This document shows, piece by piece, positions 60,746-64,000 of a stretch of 64,000 bases of DNA. The notes below the pieces were generated by a model. That model searched no databases. It worked only from the letters and a program-made list of their open reading frames with translations, and had not been told where the DNA came from. The translations under genes were made by a program, and so were the position numbers. Origin of the DNA: Coffea arabica (taxonomy: Eukaryota > Streptophyta > Magnoliopsida > Gentianales > Rubiaceae); contig NC_092312.1 in assembly GCF_036785885.1 (NCBI RefSeq), positions 14,154,001 through 14,218,000 on the forward strand, written 5' to 3'. Positions within the stretch are counted from its first letter, which is position 1, and every line of letters begins with the position of its first letter.

Positions 60746-61348
60746 TTGTCTCCCCTGTTGGCCAAGCTTACACAAACTTCTAATGAAACCAAATGTTCTG
60801 ATTGAAAAAGATAATCTTTGAATCCGAATCCCAAGTGGGAATTCAACTAGTGGAGCAATACAAATTGGAAAATCCGCATAGTAACTTGATCAAAATGGTA
60901 AAGAAGCTGTACAGTCTACAGAGAGAAACTGGGAATGCAAACTGAGCGATGTATGGAGAGAAGGGAGCTCAAGTGCTGACCACCTCGCAAAGATGAGCCT
61001 CAGTAGTCCTGCTGGTTTTGATCAGGTTTAGAGCAAAACATTTTGTACATTAATTTTTAAACAATTTTTGTGTTCTATGAAAATTCATCCCTTTCAGAGA
61101 GACAGTGATACTCATCAATACTGGCAGACCTTAATTAGTCTATTATTTTCTGGTATCTCAAAAAGCGACTATTTTTTTCTGGTGTCTAGAAGCATAATTC
61201 AGAAATATGAAACTGGATATATTAACTAACTTCTTAATTTCACATTGATGAGGCATAAACCTTACCATATGCTGCACCACTGGCTTTTTTCTCAACCAGA
61301 ATGGAGAAGAAGGGGGAAGGATATTGCTCGTGAGAACGAAATACTTAC
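60746..61348. other. Spacer downstream of the ADT pseudogene
   Basis: A possible decayed next ADT exon lies at about 61265-61310 (minus: V-E-K-K-A-S-G-A-A-Y-G before a GTAAGG donor, compare D-D-T-A-G-A-A-Q in ADT). Otherwise nothing is seen; the 66-codon plus frame at 60605-60805 sits in duplicated sequence and is chance. Confidence 0.3.
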
Positions 61349-61863
61349 CTGAGGATGGCTTAAGACGTGCTTTATCTCCTCTTTTCTAATGCCAGACAAT
61401 CCAAGGAGGCAGTGGTTTATGAGCAACTACACCTCCCCCACTACGTGCAGCTTGTGGAAGAGGATTAAGTCATAATTACGGTGGATACTCCCACCAACAG
61501 AATTTTCTATGGGTAGTATAGCTTTGTCCATCAGCCACAATTTAACTGCCTGAAAGAGGAAAATTGGTACAGGAATTACGTTTTAGGCATAAACTGACAA
61601 ACAATGCTTAAACAGAGATCGCAAACTACAAAACCTTGAAAGACAGCCTCACATTTGGGTATGCTTTAAGTGCAGCAGCCTTACTATATGCATCTGGAAC
61701 CTCCTACATGAGGCAAGAAAGATGATCATGCAAGTATAACATTCTGAAGAGGTGATGAAATGTGTCAAGCCTACCTGATAAGCAACCTGCACCTTGGAGC
61801 CATCACTTAGAGAAGAAGAAAAATCAATTGCAGACAATGGTCCTGCTATCAAACCTTTCTTAA
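61349..61863 (-). pseudogene. Arogenate/prephenate dehydratase (ADT) pseudogene, three exons
   Basis: Minus-strand exons 61863-61775, 61703-61635 and 61549-61349, with good GT-AG borders. They read G-P-L-S-A-I-D-F...V-Q-V-A-Y-Q; E-V-P-D-A-Y-S-K-A-A-A-L-K-A-Y-P-N; then [34 protein letters not shown], stop, L-L-I-N-H-C-L-L-G-L, S-H-P-Q. This is the N-terminal half of the catalytic domain of ADT, the plastid enzyme making phenylalanine from arogenate. Defects: TAG at 61429-61427 where the family has CAG (Gln); about ten residues missing from the middle exon (the C-E-A-V-P-C-E-Q-F-like segment); G-V-P-G changed to E-V-P-D; no transit-peptide exon, ACT domain or later exons found. The N-terminal limit is the acceptor at 61864. 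Confidence 0.9.
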
Positions 61864-63019
61864 CTAAAGCACACAAGCTTAAATGGAAAATGTGGACCAT
61901 AAATGCAAGTAATTAGATTCACTAAATGATATGATTTTATAGTCCTGCATTCTTGCTACTGAAGCTATACTATGGAACATATATCTAGCAAACTTCACGA
62001 GTAGGATCTAACAGAATGTCAATCTCATTCCTAGTTATAAATGTGGATAGAATATTGCCCAGAAATCTTATGTTATCAAGCAACTAAAGCATTGGAAGAG
62101 GTGCCCCAAGTATAATTATTTTGCTCCTCTTACTTCATCATGGCTGCAAATAACCAATTCTTACTCCTCACACATTACGCTTTCTTTCATGTAAATGCCA
62201 AAAATTATAAATAGACAACTTTTTTTTTCCCACCTAATATTGCTAAAATGAAAATCTTGACTATTTTCTGGATCTCTTGGAACATAGTTGGAGAAATCAC
62301 ACGTTCTCTAGAGTAAGCTTACAAAAAACTCTTTGCTTTCATGTAGCATAAGTGGCAAGGAGAATTGCCGCTATTTTCATCAGTCATCGTGGTCCTCCTT
62401 TTTTTCGAGGACCTCAAGAGAATTAGCTTGTTAGTCTTCTCTATGTATATATATAACAGTAACCGTTAGGTTGCATTTCTTATGTGTATAATAGCAGTAT
62501 GCTTGCATTTTTTCTTATTATTGTGATCATTTAATATTTCAGTCTTTATAGCTCACATTCTTTCAACTTCCACCTTTTGCACTTTGTGCACTGTTTGAGT
62601 GGCTCGATTAATACTTTACCCGCACATTATTTTGATATTTTTAAGAACAATAAAAGGATTATTGCTAGAGATGTAATATGAGAGAAATTGCAGTTCAGGT
62701 GCAAGTCGTTTAGACTTTTCTAGTCAATGAAGAAGACCTTGAAGTGGATCATTGGTGGCATTGCTATAAAAATAAATAATGGAGCTGTTAGTTAGACTGT
62801 TTTAAATTCGTCTCGCTAATTATTTCCTTTTGTCCAACATACTCTGTACTAAAGCCTCTGATACGGCTAACTTAAAGAGCTTTTGATGCAATTTTGGTTG
62901 TAGGAAATCTGATTTTAGGCCCCTAAATTACTTTCGTTGATGTCAAGGTGCATGTGTCATTAATGTGGGAAGGACGAGAAAAAAGGGATCTGGGTTAAAC
63001 AGGAAACATGAAAGAAGAT
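61864..63019. other. Spacer upstream of the ADT pseudogene
   Basis: No transit-peptide exon or other coding segment was found. AT-rich. Confidence 0.4.
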
Positions 63020-63600
63020 GCTGGTGGGAGATAATATTAATGGGGACCTTCCTTGAATCCTTTTATCCAGACTGCATTAACCACAGCAATATGTTGGTAA
63101 GATACTGCAGTAACATCAGTTTTTAGCAAAAGGGAAAATGGAGGCCATGCCAATATGGATATTCACTTTAGTCATCTACGTTGTTCCAAAAAATCTGTAA
63201 TGATGAAGGTGGACTTTTAAACTACACTTTAAAAATGGATACGTGAAACTGCATGTTAGAGTTTGATTACTGGAGAGGCAAGATAAACTTGTTGATTACT
63301 TATTTGATGTGCTACTTTTTCGATATTCACATATATAAACAGTTAATTTTCACAATATATTTTTCTTTGATCAGGCTGCGACAAAAAGTTTTTTTTTCTT
63401 GGTTATGTCATTTAATAGCATATGAACAGAAAGCAAGTTCAGTCAGTTTCCACACAAAATTTCAGGTAGCGAATACTTGAATCCAGACATTCTTCTAGAC
63501 ATAAATGTCCTAAAATCTCTGCTCGCTACGAAAGCTGTGTAACATTTGTGTTATCTAGCGAGAGTTCATATTCTTTTGGTCTGGGCAATCTTGCTGATCT
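63020..63600. repeat. Segmental duplication, copy B (uninterrupted)
   Basis: Partner of copy A, carrying the empty MITE target site. It continues on its right side into the 3' flank of the membrane-protein exon at 63691, so copy A may derive from the same 3' flank. Confidence 0.85.
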
Positions 63601-63690
63601 TTTCCGAAGACAGGGATGCTAAGAATCCGGTATGTATTAGACAGAGCTGCAAGAACCAGTTGGATTGGAGTACTTGAGCATATCTAAAGG

Positions 63691-63816
63691 TCAGGGCACC
63701 ACGTATGCTGGAGAGTGTATTGAAGCAGAGTAGATGCCATAAGCCACAGTAGAGCAGAATATGATTGTAGCAATCCACCCACCGAGGAATTTCAGCAGGA
63801 GCTTCCAGTTCACATT
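63691..63816 (-). CDS. Last exon of a membrane protein, possibly a phosphate:sodium symporter-like (PHO4/PiT) C-terminus
   Basis: Acceptor TTGTTGCAG|AATGTG, then 41 codons and TGA: N-V-N-W-K-L-L-L-K-F-L-G-G-W-I, A-T-I-I-F-C-S-T-V-A-Y-G-I-Y-S-A, ending S-P-A-Y-V-V-P. This is one amphipathic lead followed by one hydrophobic transmembrane helix. The W-K-L-x-x-K-x-x-x-G-W pattern is like the final segment of PiT-type phosphate transporters, but this is a guess from a short piece. The upstream exons lie beyond the right edge. The intron just before it has a repeated CATTGGACTGACTGTAAATCA unit (63860-63920). Confidence 0.4.
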   Translation of the reverse strand, partial: NVNWKLLLKFLGGWIATIIFCSTVAYGIYSASIHSPAYVVP

Positions 63817-64000
63817 CTGCAACAATCCAACCAATGATTTGTGAATTCAAAAATAACTGATTTACAGTCAGTCCAATCAATGAAGGTTGCCATTGATTTA
63901 CAGTCAGTCCAATGATTTAGAACTTCAGCATCATTACTGAATTGTTGTGCCATTTTCTGCCTGAATGTGGTCCATTTATGAGATTGAGTGCACAATAAGC

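Overview
This is an AT-rich plant nuclear window: multi-exon genes with GT-AG and occasional GC-AG introns, TATA-box promoters, and many class II transposons and MITEs. The proteins (RABA-type Rab GTPase, HCF173, PIP/IDA-type secreted peptides, arogenate dehydratase) are those of a flowering plant. The short MITEs and AT-rich character fit an asterid dicot, and a Coffea-like genome is possible, but that is an inference and was not tested. There are no prokaryotic features, no CRISPR array and no complete tRNA or rRNA gene that I can see.

Layout, left to right. Positions 1-2397 (minus) hold the first exon and part of a long first intron of a RABA1-like Rab GTPase; the rest lies off the left edge. 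A Stowaway MITE follows at 3228-3556. Next comes an intact-ended CACTA transposon (4899-9177, perfect CCA target duplication) carrying an eight-exon Ptta/En/Spm-type (PF03004-like) gene but no visible TNP2 transposase. Positions 9178-15230 are a transposon-rich desert: a PIF/Harbinger-like element with a purine-rich core, a degenerate 55-60 bp tandem repeat, and two MITEs with long terminal inverted repeats and 9-bp target duplications. A two-exon gene for an unrecognised 115-residue protein lies at 18708-19177.

The main gene is HCF173 (22213-31536, minus). I rebuilt 16 coding exons giving 617 residues; all phases agree and one intron is GC-AG. Beyond its promoter, 34030-37145 holds broken or partial genes on the minus strand: the 3' end of an FQR1-like quinone reductase pseudogene, two orphan exons, and the start of an OB-fold (RPA1-like) gene, all set among local duplications. 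Positions 39850-40800 look like a non-coding, polyadenylated minus-strand retro-insert. Positions 40.8-48.9 kb are nearly gene-free.

The right part has two single-exon 98-residue secreted-peptide precursors facing each other (49088-49384 plus; 58606-58902 minus). They share an internal KG-x-V-x2-S-T-P-S-x2-G-H motif of the PIP/IDA type. Then come tandem duplications, a 2.9-3.5 kb-spaced segmental duplication interrupted by a MULE-type MITE, an arogenate dehydratase pseudogene with an in-frame stop (61349-61863), and the last exon of a membrane protein at the right edge.

I see no new multi-gene system. The most unusual points are the peptide pair, the CACTA element carrying a coding gene without a transposase, the nested MITE insertion with its empty site preserved in a second copy, the GC-AG introns, and the decayed ADT and FQR1 copies.
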